DNA of 57,251 nucleotides from Schlesneria paludicola DSM 18645 (GCA_945862235.1 CAMAYU010000017.1:1-57251), one strand, 5' to 3'. Positions 34,775 to 44,862 are shown, counted from the first letter of the stretch. Translations and numbers: made by a program. Notes: generated by a model from the sequence alone, not told the origin.

Positions 34775-36160
34775 ATGAACACAACTCAACTTCGCAAACT
34801 CGGTGTCCCAGATGAATGTCTGGCGAGCGTCATCGAGGGAATCCAACTCGCCGCCAAGCAGGGCGACTTGCGTGGGAACGAGGTCAAGCAATTGATCGCG
34901 CAGATTCTCACCGAGCCGTCCGCTCACGAGGCCGATCCGTACTTCGGCCGCTTCGCACGGGAGTTGATCGAGGCAAACAACTTCGTTCCGCCCGAGCCGA
35001 TCACGTACCGGACCTGGGGCGACGACATCGACGACGCCTGTCATGGCCAGATGCGACATGCCTGCGCGCTCCCGATGGCTGTCGGCGCGGCGCTTATGCC
35101 CGACGCGCATCTCGGGTACGGACTACCCATCGGCGGAGTGCTGGCTCTGGACAACGCCGTCGTGCCGTATGCCGTCGGCGTCGATATTGCCTGTCGCATG
35201 AAGTTGTCGGTCCTCGATCTGCCGACGAGTCAACTCACCGAGAACGTCGCTCGGCTCCGGCAGGCGATTGAGAACGGAACTCGTTTCGGTGTCGGCTCCG
35301 TCCACGAGAAGCCACAGGAACACCCCGTCATGGATCAGGACTGGTCCGTCTGCCGCGTCACGCGCGAGAACCGCGACAAGGCGTGGCGGCAGCTTGGTAC
35401 GTCCGGCTCGGGAAATCACTTCGTTGAGTTCGGTCTCTTCACGCTCGAACAACGCGACGACGAATTAAATCTCGACGCGGGCGAGTACGTCGCGCTGCTC
35501 AGTCACAGCGGCAGTCGCGGCACGGGAGCCGCCGTCTGCGACACCTACAGCAACATCGCTCGCAACCTGCTGCCGAAGCGGTACGCCGATGTCGGCCGTC
35601 TCGCGTGGCTGAGTCTCGACGATCAGCCCGGTCAGGAATACTGGGCGGCCATGAACCTGATGGGCGACTACGCGGCGGCTAATCACAACGTCATTCATCG
35701 ACTGGTAACAAAGCTGCTCGGTGCGCGAGTCATCGCGGGAGTCGAGAACCATCACAACTTCGCGTGGAAGGAAACGCACGGCGGTCGTGACGTGATCGTG
35801 CATCGCAAAGGTGCGACTCCCGCCGGAGCGGGCGTACTCGGCGTGATCCCCGGCTCGATGGCTGATCCCGCGTTCGTCGTGCGCGGCAAAGGAAACGCCG
35901 ACAGCCTGATGTCGGCCGCACATGGAGCCGGGCGCCGGATGAGTCGCACGGCGGCGAAGGAGAAGTACAACTTCCGCACCGTACAGAAAGACCTCGCGAG
36001 GCGCGATGTCCACGTGATCTCAGCCGGGGCCGATGAAGTCCCTTACGTCTACAAGAACATCCTAGAAGTGATGGCCGCCCAGCAAGACCTCGTCGAAGTC
36101 GTCGCTCGGTTCGATCCGCGCATCGTCAAGATGAGCGCCGATGGACGGGCTGAGGATTAA
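34775..36160 (+). CDS. rtcB: RtcB-family RNA ligase
   Basis: 461 residues from MNTTQLRKLG. RtcB joins 2',3'-cyclic phosphate and 5'-OH RNA ends in a GTP- and Mn-dependent reaction. Core motifs are MPDAHLGYGLPIGGVLA, GVDIACRM with the metal-ligand Cys140, GSGNHFVEF, LLSHSGSRGTG, VENHHNFAW, HRKGATPAG with the guanylylated His343, and SAAHGAGRRMSR near the C-terminus. Some details (IACRM where E. coli-type enzymes have IGCGM) place it in a divergent RtcB-like branch, so repair of a specific RNA is possible. The ATG at 34775 is chosen because upstream codons are the family C repeat. No archease or RtcA gene is nearby. Confidence 0.88.
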   Translation: MNTTQLRKLGVPDECLASVIEGIQLAAKQGDLRGNEVKQLIAQILTEPSAHEADPYFGRFARELIEANNFVPPEPITYRTWGDDIDDACHGQMRHACALPMAVGAALMPDAHLGYGLPIGGVLALDNAVVPYAVGVDIACRMKLSVLDLPTSQLTENVARLRQAIENGTRFGVGSVHEKPQEHPVMDQDWSVCRVTRENRDKAWRQLGTSGSGNHFVEFGLFTLEQRDDELNLDAGEYVALLSHSGSRGTGAAVCDTYSNIARNLLPKRYADVGRLAWLSLDDQPGQEYWAAMNLMGDYAAANHNVIHRLVTKLLGARVIAGVENHHNFAWKETHGGRDVIVHRKGATPAGAGVLGVIPGSMADPAFVVRGKGNADSLMSAAHGAGRRMSRTAAKEKYNFRTVQKDLARRDVHVISAGADEVPYVYKNILEVMAAQQDLVEVVARFDPRIVKMSADGRAED

Positions 36161-36298
36161 GTAGCAGCAAGCAGTAGCGAGGAGGCCGCGGAGCATGGCT
36201 CAACTCGCGGTGATCTCTGATCGCAGACGCCTATTCTTATCCCTCACGCGGCACAAAGTGAGCGGGTGAGGGTGAGGGGACTCCTGCCTGGCCCCACC

Positions 36299-37735
36299 CT
36301 ACACCAGCACCTCGCGCAGCACCTTGCCGCTGACATCGGTCAGGCGGTAATCGCGGCCTTGGTGCTTGTATGTCAGCCGCTCGTGGTCGATCCCCAGTCG
36401 TTCTAAGATCGTGGCTTGCACGTCATGCACATCGACCGGGTTCTCGGCGACATTGTAGCCGAAGTCGTCGGTGGAGCCGTAAGTCGTCCCGCCCTTCACG
36501 CCCGCTCCGGCCATCCACATCGTGAAGCAGCGCGGGTGATGGTCGCGTCCGTAGTTCGTCAGAGACAGATTCCCCTGCGAGTAGTTCGTCCGTCCGAACT
36601 CGCCCCCCCACACGACCAGCGTGTCGTCGAGCATCCCGCGTTGCTTGAGATCGGTGATGAGGCCGTACCCCGCGCGATCGACATCGGCACACTGTCGCTT
36701 GATCGAGCTGGGCAAGCTGCCGTGATGGTCCCAGCCGGGATGGTAGAGCTGGATGAATCGCACGTTCCGCTCGGCCAGTCGCCGCGCGAGCAGGCAGTTG
36801 GCGGCGAACGTTCCCGGCGTCTTGGCCTCGTCGCCATAGAGTTCGAGCGTCGCGGCGGTCTCCTGTGAGAAGTCCATTACCTCGGGAACGCTGGTCTGCA
36901 TCCGATACGCCATCTCGTACTGAGCCACCCGCGCGGTGATCTCGGGATCGCCGACATCCTCGAACTGTGCGGCATTCAATTCGGCGAGACGGTCGAGCAT
37001 TCGGCGACGACTCGTCCCGCTGATGCCGTCGGGGTTTTGCAGGTATAGAACGGGATCGCCTCCGCTGCGGAACTGCACTCCCTGATGCACGCTCGGCAAA
37101 AAGCCGTTTCCCCACAGCCGCGAATAGAGCGGCTGGTCAATGCGGTCCTTCGAGATCAGCACGACAAACCCCGGCAGGTTCTCGTTCGCGCTGCCGAGAC
37201 CATACGTCAGCCACGCTCCCATGCTGGGACGCCCCGCGAGGTGATGCCCCGATTGAATGAAGGTGATCGCCGGATCGTGGTTGATGTGTTCGGTGTGGAG
37301 TGACTTCAGGAAGCAGAGTTCATCCGCCATCTCGCCCGTCCACGGGAGCAGTTCGCTGAGCCACGCCCCCGACTTCCCATGCTGAGCGAACTTGAAGGCC
37401 GATCCCGCCAGCGGCAGCGACGATTGAAAGCCCGACATGCCGGTCAGTCGCTGACCCTTGCGTACGCTGTCGGGCAGCTCTTGCCCGTGCATCGTGTTGA
37501 GCAGCGGCTTGTAGTCGAACAAGTCCAACTGCGACGGCCCGCCACTCATGACGAGCGAAATGACGCGCTTGGCCTTCGGCGCAAAATGCGGTTGGTCGAG
37601 CACGCCTCGAATCAGTTTCGATTGCTCGGCGGCAGATGCATCGCGTTGAAGAAGACTCGTGAGCGCGATGCCACCCAACCCGAGACCGCTGCGTTGAAGG
37701 AAGTCACGTCGAGAAACTTGGGCGTGAAGATTCAT
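36299..37735 (-). CDS. DUF1501 protein with Tat signal
   Basis: 478 residues. The N-terminus QVSRRDFLQRSGLGLGG is a twin-arginine signal, so the folded protein is exported. The rest is a DUF1501 domain, related to the alkaline phosphatase/sulfatase fold: MSGGPSQLDLFDYKP, GMSGFQSSLP, INHDPAITFIQSG, VWGGEFGRTNYSQG, HHPRCFTMWMAGAGVKGG and NPVDVHDVQATILERLGI. The function of the family is unproven; in planctomycetes it nearly always follows a PSD1/DUF1549-DUF1553 gene, as it does here (53 bases downstream). Confidence 0.92.
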   Translation of the reverse strand: MNLHAQVSRRDFLQRSGLGLGGIALTSLLQRDASAAEQSKLIRGVLDQPHFAPKAKRVISLVMSGGPSQLDLFDYKPLLNTMHGQELPDSVRKGQRLTGMSGFQSSLPLAGSAFKFAQHGKSGAWLSELLPWTGEMADELCFLKSLHTEHINHDPAITFIQSGHHLAGRPSMGAWLTYGLGSANENLPGFVVLISKDRIDQPLYSRLWGNGFLPSVHQGVQFRSGGDPVLYLQNPDGISGTSRRRMLDRLAELNAAQFEDVGDPEITARVAQYEMAYRMQTSVPEVMDFSQETAATLELYGDEAKTPGTFAANCLLARRLAERNVRFIQLYHPGWDHHGSLPSSIKRQCADVDRAGYGLITDLKQRGMLDDTLVVWGGEFGRTNYSQGNLSLTNYGRDHHPRCFTMWMAGAGVKGGTTYGSTDDFGYNVAENPVDVHDVQATILERLGIDHERLTYKHQGRDYRLTDVSGKVLREVLV

Positions 37736-37788
37736 GATGTCTCTGCTTCGTGAAAAAGAAGTCTGGTGGAAGCCGGGATCGTTACATC

Positions 37789-40700
37789 TCATCGCGTATG
37801 AACCGCTTCGTCATGGTTGAGGATCGCCAGCGCGACGACCGTGCGGGCGGCGAGGTCTGTTGGATTGAGTCCCGTGTCGGGCTTGGACTCGCCGACGGTG
37901 AGTAGCTTCTGAACAGCGGCTTCATCGGCGGCGAAGAGGCTGCGTTGTTCGGTCAGCATTTGGGCGAGGATCGCCAACTCGCGCGGTGTTGCTGGACGAG
38001 TCGTGATGAGTCGGAAGGCCCACGCGAGTTGTTGTTCGTTGGTCTCGCCACCTTCCTTCAGCATTCGTTGTGCGATGAACCGTGCGGCTTCGACGATTTG
38101 CGGGTCGTTCAGCAGGGTGAGAGCTTGCAGCGGTGTACTGGTGCTTTGGCGACGGACGGTGCAGTAGCTGCGGTCGGCCGCGTCGAAGGTCATCAGTGAC
38201 GGAGGCGGGACCGTCCGCTTCCAGAACGTGTACAGGCTCCGTCGGTAGAGATCGGCTCCGTGGCTTTGATCGTAGTTCGGCTTGCCCATCGCGATGTCCC
38301 ACAGACCGGCCGGTTGGTACGGCTTCACGCTCGGCCCACCGAGCTTCTCGACCAACAGCCCACTCGTCGCGAGGGATTGGTCGCGCAGCATCTCGGCGGT
38401 GAGTCGCTTCACCGGCGCGCGGCCAAGCCAGCGGTTTTCGGGATCGGCACTCACCGTCGAACTCCGTTGTCGGTAGGTCGCCGACATCGCGATCCGTTTC
38501 ATCATTCCCTTTGTGTTCCAGCCGCTGGCGATGAAATCGCGGGCGAGCCAATCGAGCAATTCGGGATGAGTTGGCAGCGCTCCTTGCGAACCAAAGTTGT
38601 CGCTGCTCTCAACCAACCCGCGCCCGAACAGCGTCTGCCAGAACCTGTTCACGGTGACGCGGGCCATTAGTGGATGCTCGGGATCGGTCAGCCACTGAGC
38701 GAGGCCGAGTCGATTGCGCGGCGCGTTCGCGGGGAACGGCGGCAGGACGCGGGGCGTATCGGCTGTCACGGGTTGAGCTGGCTGGTCGTAGTTGCCGCGT
38801 TTCAAGATGAACGCCGGTTTGGGAGCAGCCATCTCGCGCATCGCCATGATCTCGGGGATCGGGTTGATGAGCTGGCGCTGCTCATCGCGCGCGGCGATTA
38901 GTTCGGCGAGTCCCTGTTGATACGGCGCATGCGCGGTGACCAAAAAAGTCTCGAACAGCTCGGGAGCCTTTGCGGACCAAGCGGCTTTCAAATCGTCGCG
39001 GCCAGCAATGTGACCGACTTCTAACTGAGATAACTCGCGTCCGTAGATCGCGAAGTCATCGACTCGCCCTGCCTTGAACCCGGCATCTCGAAAACGGACG
39101 CCGATCTGCAAATCAGGCTCGCCCCCTTCATAAGTGATGTCCTTCCACAGCCCATCGCGGATGACATCGACTTCCATCGGACGGCCATTCAAATAGAGAT
39201 GAACTCCTCCCGCGCGGCTCGACCCGTCGTAGGTGACCGCCACGTGAGACCACTCATTCACAGCGACAGGTGACTTCGAGCGGACCTTGATCGAATTGCC
39301 TGGCCACATGTGATGCAGTCCGAACGCGACGTGTCCCTCTTCGAGCAGCAGTTCGTAACCGCGACTCCCCGCATCGGCCGGGGCGCGCGAGTGATGGACC
39401 ACGACCGCACGCGGTGTGAGAACTGTCGGTCTCACGGCGATCGCGATCGTGAACGAACTCGCACGAGAGAAGTGGCCGACGCCGGGAAACGTGATCCCGT
39501 TGTCGCCGCTCAGTTCGGCGGCTTGCCCCGCGCGGCCTTCGCTCAACTTCACGCCGTCCGCAGACTTGCCCGACTTGGTGGCGTCGATGCTGTTGGTGAA
39601 CTGGTTCTGAGTCAGCTCATCGAACGAGAACGCCGCGAGCGGAGTCGGCATGACGGGCGACTCGGACTTGGAACTCAACCAGCTTGTGAACGCTGCTTTC
39701 GCTGAGTCACGGATCGCCGCGAGAGCCTGCTCTTTGTCAGTGATCTTCTGTTCGAGTGCGGTCAACTTGGCGTCCTGTTCCTCGCTGGAGAGCAGCACCG
39801 TCGGGACCGGCGTCGAGGCCGTGAAGTACGTCGTCTGGCCGAACTCGTCGATGTTCTGGAAGAACGAGAAGAGCGAATAGAAATCTCGCTGCGTCAGCGG
39901 GTCGTACTTGTGGTCGTGGCAGCGTGTGCATTCAAACGTCAGCCCGAGAAATGCGGTCCCAAACGTATCGACGCGATCGACGACATACGCAACGCGGAAC
40001 TCTTCCTCGACAACGCCACCCTCTTCGTTTTGCGAGTGAAGCCGGTTGAACGCCGTGGCGACGCGTTGCGGCTTCGTCGCGTTGGGAAGTAGGTCGCCCG
40101 CGAGTTGCCACGTCGCAAATTGATCGAACGGCAGGTTGTCGTTGAAGGCGGAGATCACCCAATCGCGGTAAGGCCACGTCGGGCGGAAGCGGTCCATCTG
40201 ATAGCCGTGCGTATCGGCATAGCGAGCGAGATCGAGCCACTCGGTCGCCATCCGCTCACCGTAGCGAGGCGACTTCAGCAACCGGTCGATCACTCGCTCA
40301 TACGCCTCCGCCGACGAGTCTTTTACGAATGCCTCGACCTCACCCGGCGTTGGCGGCAGTCCGGTGAGATCGAACGTGACGCGACGAATCAACCGCTCCT
40401 TAGTTGCTTCCGGCACGAGCGACTTTAAGCCGTGTTCTTCAATCGCACGCAGTACGAACCGATCAATGCCGTTGACGACACGCAGTTCGTTCTCGGGACT
40501 GACGCGCGGTGGCTCGACGCGCTGCATCGGCGTGAAGGACCAGTGGCCTTCGTACTTGCCTCCTTGCTGGACCCACTGTTCGAGCAGTGTCTTCTCAGCG
40601 GCGGTCAATTGCTTCGGATGCTTCGCGGGAGGCATCGCGTCGTCGGGATCGGCCGAACGAATCCGTCGGACGAGTTCACTCTTCGCGACATCACCCGGCA

Positions 40701-40947
40701 CGATGGCGGCATGTCCCTCATGAACGGCCCGCGAACCTTCAGCCGTGTCGAGTCGCAGATCCGCTTGTCGCGTCTTCTCGTCCGGCCCGTGACAGGCCCA
40801 ACACTTGTCCGCCAAGATCGGACGAACATCGCGGTTGAAACGAATCTCACGCGAAGCCACCGCCGGGGCAGGGGAGTCCGCCGCGAAGGCACTCGGGTGG
40901 AACGCGATGGTCACGAGCAGGAGACCCGCTAGGCAGATACTCCTCAT
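37789..40947 (-). CDS. PSD1/planctomycete cytochrome protein (PSCyt1-DUF1549-LamG-DUF1553)
   Basis: 1052 residues with a signal peptide (MRSICLAGLLLVTIAFHPSA). PSCyt1 near the N-terminus holds a haem-binding CWACH (Cys49-His53). DUF1549 follows (GTAFLGLTFECTRCHDHKY, a second CxxCH near residue 340). About residues 450-645 form a LamG/concanavalin-like domain (SSFTIAIAVRP, WSHVAVTYDGSSRAGGVHLY), a likely carbohydrate-binding insertion. DUF1553 ends the protein (LAQWLTDPEHPLMARVTVNRFWQTLFG). These giant secreted haem proteins are planctomycete hallmarks with unknown reactions, perhaps in polysaccharide breakdown. The open frame upstream to 41217 crosses a family E repeat and is not coding. Likely operon with DUF1501. 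Confidence 0.92.
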   Translation of the reverse strand: MRSICLAGLLLVTIAFHPSAFAADSPAPAVASREIRFNRDVRPILADKCWACHGPDEKTRQADLRLDTAEGSRAVHEGHAAIVPGDVAKSELVRRIRSADPDDAMPPAKHPKQLTAAEKTLLEQWVQQGGKYEGHWSFTPMQRVEPPRVSPENELRVVNGIDRFVLRAIEEHGLKSLVPEATKERLIRRVTFDLTGLPPTPGEVEAFVKDSSAEAYERVIDRLLKSPRYGERMATEWLDLARYADTHGYQMDRFRPTWPYRDWVISAFNDNLPFDQFATWQLAGDLLPNATKPQRVATAFNRLHSQNEEGGVVEEEFRVAYVVDRVDTFGTAFLGLTFECTRCHDHKYDPLTQRDFYSLFSFFQNIDEFGQTTYFTASTPVPTVLLSSEEQDAKLTALEQKITDKEQALAAIRDSAKAAFTSWLSSKSESPVMPTPLAAFSFDELTQNQFTNSIDATKSGKSADGVKLSEGRAGQAAELSGDNGITFPGVGHFSRASSFTIAIAVRPTVLTPRAVVVHHSRAPADAGSRGYELLLEEGHVAFGLHHMWPGNSIKVRSKSPVAVNEWSHVAVTYDGSSRAGGVHLYLNGRPMEVDVIRDGLWKDITYEGGEPDLQIGVRFRDAGFKAGRVDDFAIYGRELSQLEVGHIAGRDDLKAAWSAKAPELFETFLVTAHAPYQQGLAELIAARDEQRQLINPIPEIMAMREMAAPKPAFILKRGNYDQPAQPVTADTPRVLPPFPANAPRNRLGLAQWLTDPEHPLMARVTVNRFWQTLFGRGLVESSDNFGSQGALPTHPELLDWLARDFIASGWNTKGMMKRIAMSATYRQRSSTVSADPENRWLGRAPVKRLTAEMLRDQSLATSGLLVEKLGGPSVKPYQPAGLWDIAMGKPNYDQSHGADLYRRSLYTFWKRTVPPPSLMTFDAADRSYCTVRRQSTSTPLQALTLLNDPQIVEAARFIAQRMLKEGGETNEQQLAWAFRLITTRPATPRELAILAQMLTEQRSLFAADEAAVQKLLTVGESKPDTGLNPTDLAARTVVALAILNHDEAVHTR

Positions 40948-40970
40948 GTGATGATCAAAGAAATGTTCGT

Positions 40971-41043
40971 GGTGAGCCGGGCGGCGAAAGCCCCCGGACT
41001 TTCCTCCGCTGAGAGTCCGGGGGCTTACGCCGCCCGGCTCACC
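40971..41043. repeat. Hairpin repeat, family E, copy 5 (variant)
   Basis: GGTGAGCCGGGCGGCGAAAG... (40971-41000) pairs over 29 of 30 bases with ...CTTACGCCGCCCGGCTCACC (41014-41043). The middle segment found in other family E copies is missing, so it is a simple hairpin with a 13-base loop. It lies 24 bases upstream of the PSD1 start; the remaining bases to 41247 hold nothing recognisable. Confidence 0.88.
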
Positions 41044-41247
41044 AGCACTCCAATTGAGAATCGTCGTATTGAGGGCCACACGCGGTACGACCGTGAAGTT
41101 GGAAGAGGCTCGCGGGAGAGTAAGCAGGGTGCGTGAACTCACGATCAGAGGCTCCAGAAGGATCGGTCGATTGATACAGGCCAAACATGAGTACAAACGG
41201 AATTCGCCACGAGGCAACGAGAACAGAGATGATTCAGTCCATTGAGA

Positions 41248-42099
41248 TCACGTAGGGTCAACTTGATTTGCAACGTGCTCCCAAGCCGTTAACACGAGGC
41301 CATGCATGCCGAGCGATGGCAGTCTCATGACGCCGGGGAAATGGGAACTGAGGACCGGGCCGCCGCCGCCCGTCAGGACGAGCCACGGGGAACGAGTGGC
41401 ATCGAACGCTTCGACCGCATGGTTTTGGTGACGGCAGAGTTGGTGAACCAGTTCGCGAATCGCTCCGACTTGTCCCCAGAGCAGTCCGTTGCGGATCGCC
41501 TCGCGCGTGTTACGACCGGGGGCGATTGGCTCGTCGCCGCCGAGTTCATGAACGGGCAACAGCGGCAGCAATGCGGTGTAGTGATGCAGTGCTTTCGCAG
41601 ACATCTCTAGCCCCGGCAGAATGGCTCCGCCGCAGAAAACACCGTTGGCCGAGATGAAGTTCACGGTCGTGGCCGTTCCCGAATCGATGACGATCGCGGC
41701 GCGACCAGCCGGCCGTAGAGCGTTGGCCGCGACGGCACTGAGTAACCGGTCGAGTCCGACCTTCTCCGGAAAATCGACATCCACTTCGACCGGGATCATC
41801 GAGCAATCTCGCACGAGAAACGGTGCGGGCCAGCCCTGCGTCTGCCACCCTTCAAGCAGGCGTTGGACCGCGCGCGGGTTCGTTCCCGAGATCGCGGCCC
41901 GACGCCCGGTCTGTTCGGTCCAAGCAGACAGCATGTCCCACCGGATCGCGTCCTCGACGGGCATGGCTTCAAATTGTTGGCACTCGGGCCAAGCCCGCTT
42001 GGACAGGGACGACGGCCCCGGCTCAAACAGCCCGAACTTCATGCGGCTGTTCCCGGCGTCGATGGCGAGGATTGAGGACGGTGAGAAAGATTTGTTCAT
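41248..42099 (-). CDS. coaX: Type III pantothenate kinase
   Basis: 283 residues. CoaX phosphorylates pantothenate, the first step of coenzyme A synthesis. The ASKHA-fold motifs are present: ILAIDAGNSRMKFGLF (phosphate 1), VDFPEKVGLDRLL, AIVIDSGTATTVNFIS (phosphate 2/adenosine region) and GGAILPGLEMSAKALHHYTA. The last part has VLTGGGGPVL. The frame is open 111 codons further upstream but without family features; the ATG at 42099 puts the DxGN motif at the usual place. Divergent from the creatininase-family gene, with 151 bases between. Confidence 0.9.
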   Translation of the reverse strand: MNKSFSPSSILAIDAGNSRMKFGLFEPGPSSLSKRAWPECQQFEAMPVEDAIRWDMLSAWTEQTGRRAAISGTNPRAVQRLLEGWQTQGWPAPFLVRDCSMIPVEVDVDFPEKVGLDRLLSAVAANALRPAGRAAIVIDSGTATTVNFISANGVFCGGAILPGLEMSAKALHHYTALLPLLPVHELGGDEPIAPGRNTREAIRNGLLWGQVGAIRELVHQLCRHQNHAVEAFDATRSPWLVLTGGGGPVLSSHFPGVMRLPSLGMHGLVLTAWEHVANQVDPT

Positions 42100-42250
42100 C
42101 GTGATGGGCTTGAGGCAGAGAGTTGTGGCTGAGACCAGCGGCAGGTAATAACGTAACCGTAGGAAGGGCACTCCTGCCCGTCCAGTCTTCAATACCAATG
42201 CGGGATGGGCCAGTGCGTTCGTCCTCCAGTGCGACCATGAAGGGACATTG

Positions 42251-43009
42251 ATGAACCTTGCCGATTTGACTTGGCTTGATGTTGAGAACCTGTCGCGAGA
42301 CATCCCCGTCGTCGTCCCCGTGGCGGCGTTGGAGCAACATGGGCAACACATGCCGCTCTTCACTGACAGCCTGCTGCTCGGCGAAGTCGTGCGGCGTGTG
42401 AGTGCCGCGATGAAGGACCATGTGCTGTTCACGCCGTTGATGTGGCTCGGGAACTCGCACCATCACATGGACTTTCCCGGCACACTGTCGGCCAGCCCGC
42501 GTGTCTATCTCGACCTGCTCAACGATCTGACCGAGAACCTCATCGCGCACGGGTTCCGTCGGATCGTCTTCTTGAACGGTCACGGCGGCAACTCGACACC
42601 CGGCAAGCAGGCGGTGTTTGAAGTTCGTCAGCGACACCGCTCCCGCCACGATTTGCTGCTGTTGTTCGCCACTTACTGGGACAGCGCGAAGCCCAACGAA
42701 GGCCGCTCCGATTTCGTGCAGTCGCAGATGGGACATGCCTGCGAGTGGGAGACCTCGATGATCCTGAAGCTCGCGCCGCATCTAGTGAAAGACATCTCCA
42801 AACTGGAGACCGTCCCGTTCGGCTTCGCGTTTGAACCGGCCTATCGCGGCTGGACCACCAAGGACCGCACGGTCCCCGGCTACATCGGCTCGCCTCAAGC
42901 CGCAACTGCCGAGAAGGGCGAACATCTGTTCCAAGCATTTTCAAATGGCGTGTGCCAGTTCCTCGACCAAGTCATCGCGTGGGATGGGAAGAGTTGGGAG
43001 ATGCCGTGA
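42251..43009 (+). CDS. Creatininase-family amidohydrolase
   Basis: 252 residues. The creatininase/MftE fold is shown by VVVPVAALEQHGQHMPLFTD (metal-binding Glu, His and Asp), WLGNSHHHMDFPGTLS and FRRIVFLNGHGGNSTPG, then GHACEWETSMIL. Members open cyclic amides or act in peptide-derived cofactor maturation. No mycofactocin genes are nearby, so the substrate is unknown. Start ATG follows AAGGGACATTG. Confidence 0.85.
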   Translation: MNLADLTWLDVENLSRDIPVVVPVAALEQHGQHMPLFTDSLLLGEVVRRVSAAMKDHVLFTPLMWLGNSHHHMDFPGTLSASPRVYLDLLNDLTENLIAHGFRRIVFLNGHGGNSTPGKQAVFEVRQRHRSRHDLLLLFATYWDSAKPNEGRSDFVQSQMGHACEWETSMILKLAPHLVKDISKLETVPFGFAFEPAYRGWTTKDRTVPGYIGSPQAATAEKGEHLFQAFSNGVCQFLDQVIAWDGKSWEMP

Positions 43010-43063
43010 CGCCCGAGAGCGTCTCGCGCGGCCACCCCTCACACGGCATAAAGTGAGAGATTT

Positions 43064-43147
43064 CCGAGCGGGGCAGCGTCAGTCCCCCGGTTCTTCTCAA
43101 GTGGGCTTACGCCCAAGAACCGGGAGGCTGATGCCGCCCCGTTCGGA
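43064..43147. repeat. Hairpin repeat, family E, copy 6
   Basis: CCGAGCGGGGCAGCGTCAGT at the left, GGCTGATGCCGCCCCGTTCGG at the right, and an internal GTGGGCTTACGCCCAAGAACC. The flanks AAGTGAGAGATTT and ATGTTTCATC match those of copies 2, 4 and 7. It lies between the creatininase-family and MFS genes. Confidence 0.85.
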
Positions 43148-43213
43148 TGTTTCATCACGGGCCGCTCGCGGTAGAAACGACGTAATGAACTCACTTCACC
43201 AAGGCTCAACACG

Positions 43214-44476
43214 ATGAATTCTGCTTCGAAACGCGGTTCGGTCTGGGTCTGGTGGATTTGTGGCCTGCTGCTGCTGGCCAGCACGATCAACTACATGGAT
43301 CGGCAGACGCTCTCGAACACGTCGAAGCGGATCACGGATGAATTCAAACTCTCCGACGAACAGTACGGCAACTTGGAGCTGGCGTTCGGGCTGGCGTTTG
43401 CCTGCGGGGCGACCGTGTTCGGAATCATCGCCGACAAGACCAGCGTGAGATGGCTCTACCCGATCGTCTTGTTGCTCTGGTCGACGATGGGGTTTCTGAC
43501 CGGCTTCGTTGAAACTTACGCGGGGCTGTTGCTCTGTCGCCTATTCCTTGGACTGTTTGAGGCGGGACATTGGCCCTGCGCGTTGAAGACGACTCAGCGA
43601 CTGCTCCCTCCTGACAAACGGACGCTCGGTAACAGCGTGCTTCAGAGCGGTACGGCCATTGGCGCGATCATCACGCCGTTGATCATGAAGATGATGCTGA
43701 CGGACCAGCCCGGCAGTTGGCGGCCCGTGTTTCAAGTTCTCGGCGCGATCGGCGTCGTATGGGTGGTACTGTGGCTCGTGTCCGTCCGCCAGCAAGACCT
43801 CAGTCACATCGAACCAACCGCCGAGAAGGCATCGTCCTCGCAGCCGACCGGCGAACACGATGCATCGCTGTTCGACGCCGTCTTCAGCCGCAAGTTTCTC
43901 GTGCTGTTGATCGTCGTGATCTCGATCAACGCCTGCTGGCATCTGTTTCGAGTCTGGCTCCCCAAGTTCCTGCAACAGGGGCGAGGCTACACTGAGACCG
44001 CGATGCTCAACTTCAACTTCTGGTTCAACGTGATGACTGATGTCGGCTGTCTGTCAGCGGGCGCTCTCACGGCGACGCTGGCTTATCGCGGCTGGTCGGT
44101 TCACGGCTCGCGCTGCTTGGTGTTTGGCCTCTGTGCGGGACTGGTCTCGTGCGGCGGACTGATCCCGTGGCTACCGCAAGGCCCGGCGTTACTCGCGGTG
44201 CTGTTGCTCGTCGGCGCGGGGGCACTCGGGCTGTTCCCCTGCTACTACTCGTTGAGCCAAGAGCTGACGAAGACTCACCAAGGCAAAGTCTCCGGCTTGT
44301 TGGGGACGTTCGCGTGGCTGACCTCATCGCCGCTTCACCCATTGTTCGGGCGCTGGATCGATCAGACCAAATCGTTTGATCTGGGGATGGCAATGGCGAG
44401 TCTGACACCGTTAGTCGGGTTCGCGGCGCTCTGCCTGTTGTGGCCACGCGATGCGAGTCGCGTGGAGAGGCTGTGA
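43214..44476 (+). CDS. MFS transporter, ACS (anion:cation symporter)-like
   Basis: 420 residues, about 12 membrane helices. The opening helix ends in STINYMDRQTLSNTSKRITDEF, the typical ACS/hexuronate-transporter signature (NYxDR). LCRLFLGLFEAGHWPCALKTTQRLLPP is the helix 4-5 block found in ExuT, GarP and related organic-anion transporters. It probably imports a sugar acid. That would fit with the pectate lyase in the window, since unsaturated galacturonates feed such pathways, but the two genes are 34 kb apart. It follows the creatininase-family gene on the same strand, with a repeat between. Confidence 0.85.
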   Translation: MNSASKRGSVWVWWICGLLLLASTINYMDRQTLSNTSKRITDEFKLSDEQYGNLELAFGLAFACGATVFGIIADKTSVRWLYPIVLLLWSTMGFLTGFVETYAGLLLCRLFLGLFEAGHWPCALKTTQRLLPPDKRTLGNSVLQSGTAIGAIITPLIMKMMLTDQPGSWRPVFQVLGAIGVVWVVLWLVSVRQQDLSHIEPTAEKASSSQPTGEHDASLFDAVFSRKFLVLLIVVISINACWHLFRVWLPKFLQQGRGYTETAMLNFNFWFNVMTDVGCLSAGALTATLAYRGWSVHGSRCLVFGLCAGLVSCGGLIPWLPQGPALLAVLLLVGAGALGLFPCYYSLSQELTKTHQGKVSGLLGTFAWLTSSPLHPLFGRWIDQTKSFDLGMAMASLTPLVGFAALCLLWPRDASRVERL

Positions 44477-44483
44477 GTTTTTC

Positions 44484-44547
44484 GTGGAACAGGCGGTTCG
44501 GCTGTTTGTTTTCTTGGAGAAAAAGGCAGGCGAGCCGCCCACCCTAC
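44484..44547. repeat. Hairpin repeat, family G, copy 2 (inverted)
   Basis: GTGGAACAGGCGGTTCGGCT at the left and GGCAGGCGAGCCGCCCACCCTAC (44525-44547) at the right. Read in reverse it follows copy 1 at 6671-6733, including the CTACGAAAAACTC-type flank, but the arms have diverged and pair imperfectly. Its right end, ACCCTAC, is the terminus shared with families A, D and I. Confidence 0.7.
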
Positions 44548-44862
44548 GCCAGTCTCACAAGCCCGGCGTGAAAGTCGAGACTTGTCGATTCCAGTTTCAA
44601 TGGCGATGACGAAGAACGACGATGCTGTCCCCGCTGCCACTCTCCGTTCGTCTGGAGATTTCCGACAAATGTGGAGGCTCCGAGACGGGGTATCTGGTCG
44701 GTGCGATTTGCTCCGTGCCGACTTCTCGCCAAGTCAATGAGCCTAACAGACAAGTCCGCCCCACCCCTGATCCGCTCAACCCGCACGACAAGCATGATCG
44801 CTTCCGGTTGTGCATGTCCCGAAATCTGCCTGTGTCGCCCTAGACGACTTCACCACAACAGC

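Noticed and set aside
40948..41217. N-terminal extension of the PSD1 protein
   Set aside because: It translates a family E hairpin, whereas the ATG at 40947 starts directly with a signal peptide.
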